Source: Pseudomonas fragi (GTDB lineage: Bacteria > Pseudomonadota > Gammaproteobacteria > Pseudomonadales > Pseudomonadaceae). From it: a stretch of DNA of 64,000 nucleotides. The position numbers were made by a program, and so were the translations under genes. Below the pieces are notes generated by a model that had not been told where the DNA came from, ran no database searches, and was given only the letters and a program-made list of their open reading frames with translations. Shown here one piece after another: positions 8,719 through 16,769 of this stretch (positions are counted from its first letter, which is position 1; every line of letters starts with the position of its first letter). The stretch lies in contig NZ_LT629783.1 in the NCBI RefSeq assembly GCF_900105835.1, positions 2,170,001-2,234,000 on the forward strand. The letters run 5' to 3'.

Positions 8719-9207
8719 TTGTCGCAGTCAAACACCGTCGAGGTTCTGTATCAGGACCATCACAGCTGGCTCACGGGCTGGTTGCGGCGCAAGCTCGGTT
8801 GCCCGCAGAGTGCCGCCGACCTGGCCCAGGACACGTTCATGCGCCTGCTGACCGCGCGCGAGACCCCACCCCTGAACGAACCCCGGGCGTTTTTGACCGT
8901 GGTGGCCAAGCGCGTACTGTTCAACCACTACCGCCGCCAGGACCTGGAGCGTGCTTACCTGCAGGCCCTGGCCGGGATGCCCGAGCAGGTCGCCCCCAGT
9001 GAAGAAGAACGCGCGATCATCCTGCAAACCCTGATGGAGCTTGACCAGTTGCTCGACGGCCTGCCCTCTCCGGTCAAACGGGCCTTTTTGCTGGCCCAGG
9101 TCGATGGTTTGAGCTACGCCGAAATTGGCGCTCAACTGGGCATCTCGATTGCCACGGTCAAACGTCACTTGAGCAAGGCAGCCCTGCGCTGCTACTTCGC
9201 CCTGTGA
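8719..9207 (+). CDS. fecI: ECF sigma factor FecI
   Basis: An iron-starvation ECF sigma factor of 162 residues. Region 2 reads CPQSAADLAQDTFMRLL. Region 4 reads LPSPVKRAFLLAQVDGLSYAEIGAQLGIS, and the end is TVKRHLSKAALRCY. No ATG fits. I choose TTG at 8719, which has GGAG six bases upstream and begins LSQSNTVEVLYQDHHSWL, the usual FecI N-terminus. An upstream TTG at 8638 would add 27 atypical residues and overlap the inverted repeat. It is followed by fecR and fecA, the ferric-citrate signalling set. Its stop overlaps the fecR start as GTGA. Confidence 0.85.
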   Translation: MSQSNTVEVLYQDHHSWLTGWLRRKLGCPQSAADLAQDTFMRLLTARETPPLNEPRAFLTVVAKRVLFNHYRRQDLERAYLQALAGMPEQVAPSEEERAIILQTLMELDQLLDGLPSPVKRAFLLAQVDGLSYAEIGAQLGISIATVKRHLSKAALRCYFAL

Positions 9208-10169
9208 ACGGTGCATTCAACGCACCGCCCGACATCGGCGCGGCGGTGGCCGAACAAGCAGTCAGCTGGCTGGTAGAAATGCAGGGCGGCGCACTCAGCC
9301 CCAGGCGCCAGCAGGCCTGGGAGCAATGGCTGCACGCCCATGCTGAACATCAGCGGGCGTGGGAGCATATCCAGCGCATCAACCAGCGCTTGCGCGGTTT
9401 ATCGTCGCCACTGGCCCATGCGGCCTTGAACGCGCCTAAAAGCAGCAGCCGCCGTCAGGCATTGAAGCTGTTGCTGCTTTTAGGCGCTGGCTCGGCGCTG
9501 ACCTGGGGCCTGCGCGAGCAGTTGCCCGTCACCCCGCTGCTGGCAGACTTCAGCAGCCCGGTGGGGCAGCGGCGCAACGTGCAACTGCAAGACGGCAGCC
9601 AGGTCCAGCTCAACACCGCCAGCGCGGTCGATGTGCAGTTTGATGAACAGCAGCGGGTGATCCGCCTGCTCGAAGGCGAAATGCTGCTGACTGCCGCCCG
9701 GGATTCTCGCCCTCTGCTGGTGCGTACCGCCCACGGCACCTTGCAACCCCAGGCGGCGCGCCTGAATGTGCGCCAATTTGGCGACCGTACTGAAATCGCC
9801 GTGTTCGAGGGGCGGGTTGCGTTGATGCCAACGGCGCATACGGGCAGTGCATTGTGGGTCGAACCGCACCAGCAACTGAGCTTCAACCGCCAGGCCTGGA
9901 ATGCTCCACGCCCGCTCGATGCCGGGAGCGGGGCGTGGGCTGACGGCATGCTGGTTGCTGCGCATATGCGCCTGGCAGACTTTCTCGCCGAACTGGGTCG
10001 CTATCGCCGTGGCCAGCTCAACTGCGATCCGAAGGTTGCCGACCTGCTGATCTCCGGCACCTACCCGGTGGACGACAGCGAGCGCGTGCTGGACCTGCTG
10101 GCGGTCAGCTTGCCGGTGCGGATCAAGCGCTTTACCCGCTATTGGGTAACGGTGGAAGCGCGGGTGTAA
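9204..10169 (+). CDS. fecR: FecR anti-sigma / signal transducer for ferric citrate uptake
   Basis: A 321-residue FecR protein. The N-terminal DUF4880 region (AVSWLVEMQGG, WEQWLHAHAEHQRAW) should bind FecI. The membrane segment (LKLLLLLGAGSALTWGL, about residues 88-105) is preceded by a twin arginine (SSSRRQALK). The FecR domain (LQDGSQVQLNTASAVDVQF) and the C-terminal STN-contacting region follow. It starts with GTG overlapping the fecI stop. E. coli FecR is reported to use the Tat pathway, and the RR here is consistent with that, though this is inference. Confidence 0.9.
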   Translation: MNGAFNAPPDIGAAVAEQAVSWLVEMQGGALSPRRQQAWEQWLHAHAEHQRAWEHIQRINQRLRGLSSPLAHAALNAPKSSSRRQALKLLLLLGAGSALTWGLREQLPVTPLLADFSSPVGQRRNVQLQDGSQVQLNTASAVDVQFDEQQRVIRLLEGEMLLTAARDSRPLLVRTAHGTLQPQAARLNVRQFGDRTEIAVFEGRVALMPTAHTGSALWVEPHQQLSFNRQAWNAPRPLDAGSGAWADGMLVAAHMRLADFLAELGRYRRGQLNCDPKVADLLISGTYPVDDSERVLDLLAVSLPVRIKRFTRYWVTVEARV

Positions 10170-10192
10170 CGGCTCTGTGTGAACGGACGTGT

Positions 10193-10296
10193 TGTAGCAG
10201 CGGGCTTGTTGTGGGAGCGGGCTTGCTCGCGATGGGATCGCTGCGGTGTGCCAGACAGACCGCGTGGTTGCCATCGCGGGCAAGCCCGCTCCCACA
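10193..10296. repeat. REPIN with duplicated head, between fecR and fecA
   Basis: The full doublet is 10210-10296 (TGTGGGAGCGGGCTTGCTCG to GCAAGCCCGCTCCCACA). It is preceded by an extra variant head, TGTAGCAGCGGGCTTGT, at 10193-10209, which creates a 17-bp tandem repeat. The element separates fecR from fecA and may isolate fecA transcription from the regulator genes. Confidence 0.92.
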
Positions 10297-10395
10297 AAGG
10301 GTCTGAGTTTAATTTCAAAAAATGTGAGCTGATTTCGGATCTGGCGTGACAGAGAAGGCAAGCCACTTCGATTCTCATCCTCACAGGATCCCTTC

Positions 10396-12732
10396 ATGCC
10401 CGCTCAGCCCTTCCGCCTTACGTCCCTGGCCCGTTTGCTACTGGGTGCCAGTTTGAGTTTCAGCGTCTTGCCGATGGCGTTTGCCGACACCAAGGCTTAT
10501 CACATCGCACCTTCTACGCTGGAAAATGCCCTCAACCAGTTTGGACGCGAAGCCGGGGTGCTGATTTCGTTCAGCTCCACCGCCGCCAGCGGTATTCAAA
10601 GCAAGGGCCTAGAAGGCACCTATGACCCTGAACAAGGCCTGCAGGCCCTGCTCGAAGGCACCGGCCTGCAAGCCCGCGCCGAAGGCCAGGGCGCATTCAG
10701 CCTGCAACCGGCAACGGCTGCCACAGCCCCTGCCAGCATCGAGCTGGGCACCTCCAGCGTGGTCGGTGACTGGCTCGGTGACGCAGCACAGACCGATGTG
10801 TTCGAGCACCCCGGCGCCCGTGACGTGATCCGCCGCGAGGAATTCGAACGCCAGGGTGCCACCAGCGCGCGTGAAGTGCTCAATCGTATCCCCGGCGTCA
10901 ACGCTCCGGAAAACAACGGCACCGGCAGCCACGACATGGCCCTGAACTTCGGCATCCGCGGCCTCAACCCGCGCCTGGCAACCCGTTCGACCGTGTTGAT
11001 GGACGGCATTCCGGTGCCCTTCGCCCCCTACGGCCAACCACAGCTGTCGTTTGCCCCCATCAGCATGGGCAATATGGATGCGGTAGACGTGGTGCGTGGC
11101 GGCGGTGCCGTGCGTTATGGCCCGCAGAACGTCGGCGGTATCGTCAACTTCGTGACCCGCGCCATTCCCGACGAGCCGACGGTAAAAGTCGGCCTGCAAA
11201 CCGAAACCAGCCCGTCCTCCACCCAGGATGGCTTCAAGAAAACCGCCAACCTGCTGGCCGGCGGCACGGCCGACAACGGCCTGGGCGGCGCCCTGCTGTA
11301 CTCCGGTGTACGCGGCGGCGACTGGCGCCAGCACAGCGACACGCGCATCGACGACCTGATCCTCAAGGGCAACTACCAGATCGACGAAGCCAACAGCCTG
11401 CACGCCATGGCCCAGTACTACGATGGCGAAGCCGATATGCCTGGCGGCCTGAGCACCGCGGCCTACAGGGCCGACCCCTATCAGTCGACCCGCCCCAACG
11501 ACAAGTTCTGGGGCCGTCGCACCCTGGTCAACTTCGGTTATCGCTACCAGCAAGACCGCCGTGAATTCACGGTCAACAGCTTCTTTACCAAGACCCTGCG
11601 CAGCGGTTATCTGGACCAGGGCAGCTTCCTTTCGCTGTCCCCCCGCGAATACTGGGTGCGCGGTATCGAAACCCGCATCGCCCAGGGTTTTGACCTGGGC
11701 AACAGCAGCCACGAAGTAGGCGCGGGCTATCGCTATATCAACGAAGCCGGCCATGAACTGCGCTACCGCACGCCGATTGCCGCCAACGAACTGCCCACCA
11801 CCAACAGCCGCAATGACCGCGACACCCGTGGCGCCACCGAGGCCCATGCGTTCTTTATCGATGACAAGATCGACATCGGCAAATGGACCTTCACCCCCGG
11901 CATTCGCTACGAAATGATCGAACAGCAGCAAACCAATCTGCTGACCAACGTCAAATACAAGGGCGACTACAACACCCCGCTGCCCGCGCTGAACGTGATG
12001 TACCACGTCACCGACAGCTGGAATCTGTACGCCAACACCGAAGGTTCCTTCGGCAGCGTGCAATACAGCCAGATGCCTAACCGCGTGACCGGCGGCGAAG
12101 TCAAACCGGAGAAAGCGCGCACCTGGGAAATCGGCACACGCTACGACAATGGCAACCTGCGCGCGGAGATCGGCGCATTCTTGATCAATTTCAACAATCA
12201 ATACGACAGCAACCAGACCACCGATACAGTGATCGCACGGGGCAAGACCCGTCATCAAGGCATCGAAGCCAGCGTCAACTACGCACTCGACGGCCTGAGC
12301 CCGGTACTGGCGGGGTTCGACGTGTACGCGACCTACGCCTATGTTGACGCGACCATCCGCGAAGATGGGCCGAACAAGGGCAATCGTGTGCCGTTCTCCT
12401 CAAAAAACAAAGGCAGCCTCGGCGTCGGCTACACCGAAGGGCCATGGAAAGCCAATCTGGACAGCACTTTCCAGAGCAACCAGTTCGCTGACAACGCCAA
12501 CACCCGCGCCGAAAGCGCCGACGGCAGCACCGGTCTGATCCCGGGCTACATGGTGTTCAACAGCCGCGTGGGGTATGACTTCGGCCATCAACTGTCCGAC
12601 CTGAACGTGGCGGTCGGGGTGAAAAACATCCTCAACCACGAGTACTACACCCGCTCGTTTGACGACAACAACAAGGGCAAATACGTGGGCGAGCCACGCA
12701 CGCTCTATGTGCAGACTTCTGTCGCATTTTGA
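10396..12732 (+). CDS. fecA: Ferric citrate outer-membrane receptor FecA
   Basis: A TonB-dependent transducer of 778 residues. It has a signal peptide ending PMAFADT, an STN domain (YHIAPSTLENALNQFGR), a plug and a barrel. The plug is nearly E. coli FecA: GDWLGDA, VFEHPGARDVIRREEF, EVLNRIPGVNAPENNGTGSH, FGIRGLNPRLATRSTVLMDG, VVRGGGAVRYGPQNVGG. The C-terminus ends in aromatic VQTSVAF, as barrels do. It lies behind fecI-fecR, so ligand binding should signal through FecR to FecI and activate this gene. A 226-bp gap with a REPIN precedes it, and a FecI promoter should lie at about 10300-10380, which I could not identify with certainty. Confidence 0.95.
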   Translation: MPAQPFRLTSLARLLLGASLSFSVLPMAFADTKAYHIAPSTLENALNQFGREAGVLISFSSTAASGIQSKGLEGTYDPEQGLQALLEGTGLQARAEGQGAFSLQPATAATAPASIELGTSSVVGDWLGDAAQTDVFEHPGARDVIRREEFERQGATSAREVLNRIPGVNAPENNGTGSHDMALNFGIRGLNPRLATRSTVLMDGIPVPFAPYGQPQLSFAPISMGNMDAVDVVRGGGAVRYGPQNVGGIVNFVTRAIPDEPTVKVGLQTETSPSSTQDGFKKTANLLAGGTADNGLGGALLYSGVRGGDWRQHSDTRIDDLILKGNYQIDEANSLHAMAQYYDGEADMPGGLSTAAYRADPYQSTRPNDKFWGRRTLVNFGYRYQQDRREFTVNSFFTKTLRSGYLDQGSFLSLSPREYWVRGIETRIAQGFDLGNSSHEVGAGYRYINEAGHELRYRTPIAANELPTTNSRNDRDTRGATEAHAFFIDDKIDIGKWTFTPGIRYEMIEQQQTNLLTNVKYKGDYNTPLPALNVMYHVTDSWNLYANTEGSFGSVQYSQMPNRVTGGEVKPEKARTWEIGTRYDNGNLRAEIGAFLINFNNQYDSNQTTDTVIARGKTRHQGIEASVNYALDGLSPVLAGFDVYATYAYVDATIREDGPNKGNRVPFSSKNKGSLGVGYTEGPWKANLDSTFQSNQFADNANTRAESADGSTGLIPGYMVFNSRVGYDFGHQLSDLNVAVGVKNILNHEYYTRSFDDNNKGKYVGEPRTLYVQTSVAF

Positions 12733-12744
12733 TTTAAATCGGCT

Positions 12745-12768
12745 AAAGCCCGCACACGCGGGCTTTTC
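12745..12768 (+). terminator. Rho-independent terminator after fecA
   Basis: AAAGCCCGC and GCGGGCTTT flank a short ACAC-type loop and are followed by TTCC. It starts 13 bp after the fecA stop. Confidence 0.8.
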
Positions 12769-12934
12769 CTACAGGCAAAGACTGACACCGGTCACGACTT
12801 GCAAGACTTCCTGAAAATAGTGCTTGAAATATTTGCTCATCGGCCCAAACACTGTAACTGAGCGATGACGATGAACCTTTGTACACTCAAGGCCGTCAGA
12901 CCTCACACGAGCACGCTTATATAAGGGAAGAACT

Positions 12935-13363
12935 ATGCTTACTCACGTCTTTTCCGATAAACACATCGACAGTGACAAACGCACCCAGGATTGGGTTACT
13001 GCAACTGTTGAAGTCACGCTCGAACGCCATTTGGAAGATCTGACCCGGGTCGAGGTCCATCTCAGTGATGAAAATGGCGGCAAGTCCGGTCCCAAGGACA
13101 AACGCTGCAAAATGGAGGCTCGACCTAAAGGACACCAGCCAATTCTTGTTTCCCACGACGCTGATTCGCTGACCCAGGCCGTGGAGGGTGCCGCCCAGAA
13201 GCTGGAGCACGCTCTGGAACACCTGTTCGGCAAGCTGCGTGGCAAACGCACAACCACCCTCGCCCCGGAAGGGTTTGAGGCAAAAGAGCCAAAACAGACC
13301 GCTGACGACTTGCTCGAAGAAGAGTTTTTAGAGAAAGAAAAAGAACTCGATAAAATCAGCTGA
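12935..13363 (+). CDS. HPF/RaiA-family ribosome-associated protein
   Basis: A 142-residue protein with an N-terminal RaiA/HPF-like domain. It reads VEVTLERHLEDLTRVEVHLSDENG, then RCKMEARPKGHQPILV, matching the pattern of RaiA sheets and helices. A long acidic and lysine-rich tail (DDLLEEEFLEKEKELDKIS) is absent from short HPF. It probably binds the 30S subunit under stress. It is more diverged than the canonical hpf at 56572, so it may have a distinct role. A good ribosome site (AAGGGAAGAACT) precedes ATG 12935. It stands alone, with its own terminator. Confidence 0.75.
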   Translation: MLTHVFSDKHIDSDKRTQDWVTATVEVTLERHLEDLTRVEVHLSDENGGKSGPKDKRCKMEARPKGHQPILVSHDADSLTQAVEGAAQKLEHALEHLFGKLRGKRTTTLAPEGFEAKEPKQTADDLLEEEFLEKEKELDKIS

Positions 13364-13382
13364 TTAGGCGTCCTGGACGCAC

Positions 13383-13420
13383 AAAAAAGGCGGGCCCACT
13401 TCGGTGGGCCCGCCTTTTTC
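13383..13420. terminator. Bidirectional rho-independent terminator
   Basis: AAAAAAGGCGGGCCCAC and GTGGGCCCGCCTTTTT flank a TTCG loop, giving A- and T-runs on both sides. It lies between the convergent HPF/RaiA and psiE genes and can serve both. Confidence 0.93.
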
Positions 13421-13435
13421 ATGCCTGCAAACCGC

Positions 13436-13936
13436 TTAAAGTTCGCCCTTCTCCACTTCCGGGTGCTCACCGGAGCCGGCACCGGTCTTGCGATGGGGGT
13501 TCTCGATCTTCACCGACGGGAACTGCGACGAGGCATAACGCACCACCAGGATGGCAAACGCCAGCAACAGGATCGCCCCGGTCAGGTACACCACGCCCAT
13601 GTCCGGCGGGTTGTGATGGGACACGTTGGAAATCAGCAAACGGGTCAGCGCCGTGATCGCCACATAAATCAGGAAGCGCACGGGCATATGATTGGTCTTG
13701 AAATAAATCCCGACCATCGCGCCCAGCTCGAGGTAGATAAACAGCAACAGGATGTCATCAATCGTGATGTTGCCCTTCTCCACCATCCCAAGGAATTCCA
13801 TCACCGCCGCCCAGGCAGTGACCGCGCCAATGGCAAACAGCGCCAGGTAATGGAAGGTTTCGACGAACAGATTGCCCATCGACTCGGCCAGTTCATGAAC
13901 CTGGCGACGTAGCTTCTCAGCTTTGTTAACTCTCAC
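13436..13936 (-). CDS. psiE: Phosphate-starvation-inducible protein PsiE family
   Basis: A 166-residue inner-membrane protein with four hydrophobic helices. FHYLALFAIGAVTAWAAVMEFLG, the conserved DDILLLFIYLELGAMVGIYFKTNHMPVRFLIYVAITALTR pattern (in pieces) and LTGAILLLAFAILVVRYAS all match the PsiE family. The biochemical function of PsiE is unknown; in E. coli it is induced by phosphate starvation and cAMP-CRP. No Pho box was identified upstream. The long A/T-containing gap to yebG on the other side is shared by both divergent promoters. Confidence 0.85.
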   Translation of the reverse strand: MRVNKAEKLRRQVHELAESMGNLFVETFHYLALFAIGAVTAWAAVMEFLGMVEKGNITIDDILLLFIYLELGAMVGIYFKTNHMPVRFLIYVAITALTRLLISNVSHHNPPDMGVVYLTGAILLLAFAILVVRYASSQFPSVKIENPHRKTGAGSGEHPEVEKGEL

Positions 13937-14134
13937 GATGCAGCTCCTTGAATCGACTCGAACGGATCATCCGCGATGCACATGACGCTTTTTACATGCA
14001 GAAAAAAGGCCAGTCACTGCTGTTGAGATGGTGACCGCCGCCCATAAGGCACCTCTGGCCCGATCGGGCATGCCATTTACAGCTACATTGAAAAAGCCGC
14101 TATTCAAATGCTGGCGATTGGCTTATCCTTTTCT

Positions 14135-14150
14135 CTGTATATAAATACAG
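14135..14150. promoter_or_regulatory. LexA (SOS) box upstream of yebG
   Basis: CTGTATATAAATACAG is a perfect CTGT-N8-ACAG LexA site. It lies 42 bp upstream of the yebG start and is A/T-rich in the centre, as strong SOS boxes are. YebG is LexA-controlled in E. coli, so sequence and context agree. Confidence 0.92.
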
Positions 14151-14191
14151 TAATCGCTAGATAATTTACGTGAAGGCATATGAGGTGGTAA

Positions 14192-14449
14192 ATGGCCGTC
14201 GAAGTGGTATACCGCAGCAGCCGAGATCTGGAGCGTTTGTTCATGGATAAAGCCGAAGCTGACCGTCATGACAAAATGCTGGAACTGGCAGAGTTGCTGG
14301 CCGAAGTGCTGCAAAAAGCAGTGCCGTCCCTGAACGAGCAACAAGTCGAAGAAGCCGGTATCTACATGGCGAAAAATCGCGATGTGTTTGCCAAGGCCTT
14401 CAAGAGCCAGCCGGACGCCCTGTCCGAGTTGCTGGTCGACAGCGAGTAA
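14192..14449 (+). CDS. yebG: YebG family DNA-damage-inducible protein
   Basis: An 85-residue cytoplasmic protein matching YebG (MAVEVVYRSSRDLERLFMDK, AEADRHDKMLELAELLAEVLQ, YMAKNRDVFAKAFK). YebG is an SOS-induced protein of unclear biochemical role. The length is slightly below the E. coli protein. A perfect LexA box lies in its promoter, which strengthens the identification. It is monocistronic, with psiE divergent and the flavoprotein gene 75 bp downstream. Confidence 0.9.
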   Translation: MAVEVVYRSSRDLERLFMDKAEADRHDKMLELAELLAEVLQKAVPSLNEQQVEEAGIYMAKNRDVFAKAFKSQPDALSELLVDSE

Positions 14450-14524
14450 GACTGCCGCGTACTCGCTTGACTCTCCCCTACGGGGCAGACCCTACCCTCA
14501 AAGGCCCCCTTTCAGGTTGGCGTC

Positions 14525-15103
14525 ATGATGAGCAAGCGAGTACTGGTCATTCTCGGTCACCCCGGCACCCACAGTTTCTGTAGCGCACTGGCAGACAGCT
14601 ATATAGCTGCAGCCAAGGATGCCAGCCATGATGTACGCGTCATGCGCCTGGGCGATCTGCGCTTCGACCCGGTGCTGCGCGAAGGCTACCAGCAGGTCCA
14701 GGCGCTGGAGCCTGACCTGCTGCAGGCTCAGGCCAATATCCATTGGGCCGAACACCTGGTGCTGGTCTACCCGATCTGGTGGGGCGGGATCCCTGCATTG
14801 CTCAAGGGTTTTTTCGACCGCATCCTGCTGCCCGGTTTTGCCTTTCAATACCGTGAGGGCAAGGCCTTCCCCGCAAAATTGTTGAAAGGCCGCAGCGCAC
14901 ACCTGCTGGTGACGATGGACACCCCGCCGTGGTACTACCAATGGGTGTACCGCATGCCGGGGCTGCATCAGGTTCGCAAAACCACACTGGCATTTTGTGG
15001 CATAAAACCCACCGCTACCCTGACATTTGGCCCGATCCTGAACGCCACGCCCGGGCAAAGAGACGCCTGGCTTCAGGCGGCACACCAGCTCGCCACGCGT
15101 TAA
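14525..15103 (+). CDS. NAD(P)H-dependent oxidoreductase (flavodoxin-like fold quinone reductase)
   Basis: A 192-residue flavodoxin_2-family enzyme (MdaB/KefF/WrbA-like). It shows the FMN-binding start KRVLVILGHPGTHSFCSALA, the motif HLVLVYPIWWGGIPALLKGFFDRILLPGFAF, and the late GPI segment. Such enzymes reduce quinones by two electrons using NAD(P)H. The MerR gene starts 30 bp downstream on the same strand, so the two are probably co-transcribed, with MerR controlling the enzyme in response to redox or chemical stress. ATG 14525 and 14528 are adjacent, so the true start may be either. Confidence 0.85.
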   Translation: MMSKRVLVILGHPGTHSFCSALADSYIAAAKDASHDVRVMRLGDLRFDPVLREGYQQVQALEPDLLQAQANIHWAEHLVLVYPIWWGGIPALLKGFFDRILLPGFAFQYREGKAFPAKLLKGRSAHLLVTMDTPPWYYQWVYRMPGLHQVRKTTLAFCGIKPTATLTFGPILNATPGQRDAWLQAAHQLATR

Positions 15104-15133
15104 GCCAGCGGGCGGCGATTAAAAGGACTTTTC

Positions 15134-15526
15134 ATGTATATCGGCAAAGCCGCCCAGTTGTCGGGCACCACCGTCAAAAGCATTCGCCACTACGAAGACA
15201 TCGGTCTGCTACCTGCGCCGCAACGCCGTGGCGCCTATCGCGTCTACAGCGAGCAAAGCGTTGAACTGCTGATGTTTATCAAGTGCGCGCAGCAGTTGGG
15301 CTTCAAGCTCAAGGAAATGCAGGCCATTCTTGATCAGCATCGCGGCCAAACGCTGCCGTGGCAGGTCGTAAGCAACGCCATCGCCCGGAAAAAACACGCC
15401 GTAATGGGCCAGATAGATGCGTTGCAACAGGTGCATGCGGGGCTGGTCGAGTTTGAGGCTCGCTTTGCCCTGGGAGGTCCGGAGCTGGACTTGGCCTGTG
15501 TTCAGTCCTTGGGATACAACAATTGA
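15134..15526 (+). CDS. MerR family transcriptional regulator
   Basis: A 130-residue MerR-type regulator. The winged HTH is at residues 1-70 (MYIGKAAQLSGTTVKSIRHYEDIGLL, RVYSEQSVELLMFIKCAQQLGF). The coiled-coil dimerisation helix follows (KKHAVMGQIDALQQVHAGL). There is no cysteine cluster for metals; the one cysteine near the end (LDLACVQS) and one in IKCAQQ are single residues. It is probably in one unit with the upstream oxidoreductase. Its last 25 bp overlap the end of the convergent leucine-dehydrogenase-family gene. Confidence 0.85.
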   Translation: MYIGKAAQLSGTTVKSIRHYEDIGLLPAPQRRGAYRVYSEQSVELLMFIKCAQQLGFKLKEMQAILDQHRGQTLPWQVVSNAIARKKHAVMGQIDALQQVHAGLVEFEARFALGGPELDLACVQSLGYNN

Positions 15527-16530
15527 TGTGCCAGCTCGTCAGAAACCCGTGCCGGTGAGCGTTTTTCAGCCTGGGCATGGGCATAAATGCCGGTCAAACG
15601 CTGGCTGATCTGCAATAACTGCTGGTTGATGGCCTCGGGGGCTGCACCTTCATGGGTCAGGGCCATATAGATCAGCCCGCCGGAATTGATGACGTAATCG
15701 GGCGCATACAAAATGCCTCGCCGCTCCAACTGATCGGCCACTTGCAGATTGGTCAGCTGGTTATTCGCACATCCGGCCACCGCCGAGCAGCGCAATTGCG
15801 CCACGCTGTGCCAGTTCAACACCCCGCCCAGACCGCACGGCGCAAGAATGTCGCAGGGGGTGCTGAGCAAGGCTTCGCAGGCAATCGGGTGCGCCCCCAG
15901 CTGCTCCATGGCCAGGCGCACTTTGCCGGGGTCGGTATCGCACACCAGCAGTTCGGCACCCGCAGCATGCAGTTGTTCGGCCAGGGCGTAACCCACTTTG
16001 CCCAGGCCCTGCACTGCCACCCGCAAGCCTTCGAGGTTGTCACTGCCCAGGCGCGACGACGCCGTGCTGCGGATTCCGGCAAACACCCCCATCGCCGTAT
16101 GGGGCGAAGGGTCGCCGGCAGCAGTGGTGCTGGTCACATGCCGGGTGTGCTGCGCTATGCAGTCCATGTCTGCCGTTGATGTGCCGCTGTCGATTGCCGT
16201 GATATAGCGCCCGTCCAGTTGGTCTACACAGCGACCAAAGGCTTCGAACAGCGCCGCGCGGCTATCGACGTGGGCCGCACGCACCACCACGGCTTGCCCC
16301 CCTCCCACGGCCAGCCCGGCCAGCGCCGCCTTGTAGCTCATGTCCTGCGCCAGGCGGACAGCATCACCCACCGCACTTTCGTCATTGGGGTAAGCCAGAT
16401 AGCGACAACCCCCCAATGCCGGCCCCAGGCGAGTGTTATGGATGGCAATTACGGCTTTCAGGCCTGTAACGGGGTCTACACTAAGGTGCAGCGACTCAAG
16501 CTGAGCGCTTTGCATGAGAGCAAACATCAT
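15502..16530 (-). CDS. Leu/Phe/Val dehydrogenase-family protein with altered catalytic lysine
   Basis: A 342-residue member of the Glu/Leu/Phe/Val dehydrogenase family, which oxidatively deaminates branched-chain amino acids with NAD+. Seen are the substrate region PALGGCRY, MSYKAALAGL with the substrate lysine (Lys67), the aspartate in ITAIDSGTSTADMD, and a Rossmann GLGKVG. Where leucine dehydrogenase has GGGK (catalytic Lys80 in Bacillus), this protein has GGGQ (Gln79, codon CAA). The enzyme may therefore be inactive, changed in chemistry, or regulatory. The start could be 16530 or one codon later. No bkd or liu genes are adjacent. Confidence 0.85.
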   Translation of the reverse strand: MMFALMQSAQLESLHLSVDPVTGLKAVIAIHNTRLGPALGGCRYLAYPNDESAVGDAVRLAQDMSYKAALAGLAVGGGQAVVVRAAHVDSRAALFEAFGRCVDQLDGRYITAIDSGTSTADMDCIAQHTRHVTSTTAAGDPSPHTAMGVFAGIRSTASSRLGSDNLEGLRVAVQGLGKVGYALAEQLHAAGAELLVCDTDPGKVRLAMEQLGAHPIACEALLSTPCDILAPCGLGGVLNWHSVAQLRCSAVAGCANNQLTNLQVADQLERRGILYAPDYVINSGGLIYMALTHEGAAPEAINQQLLQISQRLTGIYAHAQAEKRSPARVSDELAHQLLYPKD

Positions 16531-16653
16531 CAGGCCCTCGAACGATTATGGGTATTCGCCAGTATAGGCGGCGCCAGAAAATTCGTTGAAGTGCGCAGGC
16601 ATAAGCCTGTGCGCTTTTCAGGGTTTCGGACATATCCACAAGGGAGCACATCC

Positions 16654-16757
16654 TGTGGGAGCGGGCTTGTTATGGGAGCGGGCTTGCCCGCGATGGGATC
16701 GCCGTGGTCTGACAGATAGACCGCGTCGCTCCCATCGCGAGCAAGCCCGCTCCCACA
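16654..16757. repeat. REPIN with duplicated head
   Basis: TGTGGGAGCGGGCTTGT at 16654 is followed 17 bp later by a second head, TATGGGAGCGGGCTTG (16671). The inverted arm ends GCAAGCCCGCTCCCACA at 16757. It lies between the leucine-dehydrogenase-like gene start and the end of maiA. Confidence 0.93.
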
Positions 16758-16769
16758 CACAGAGTGGGG

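Noticed and set aside
10300..10395. FecI-dependent promoter of fecA
   Set aside because: A promoter must be here, but I could not identify -35 and -10 elements with enough certainty to mark them.
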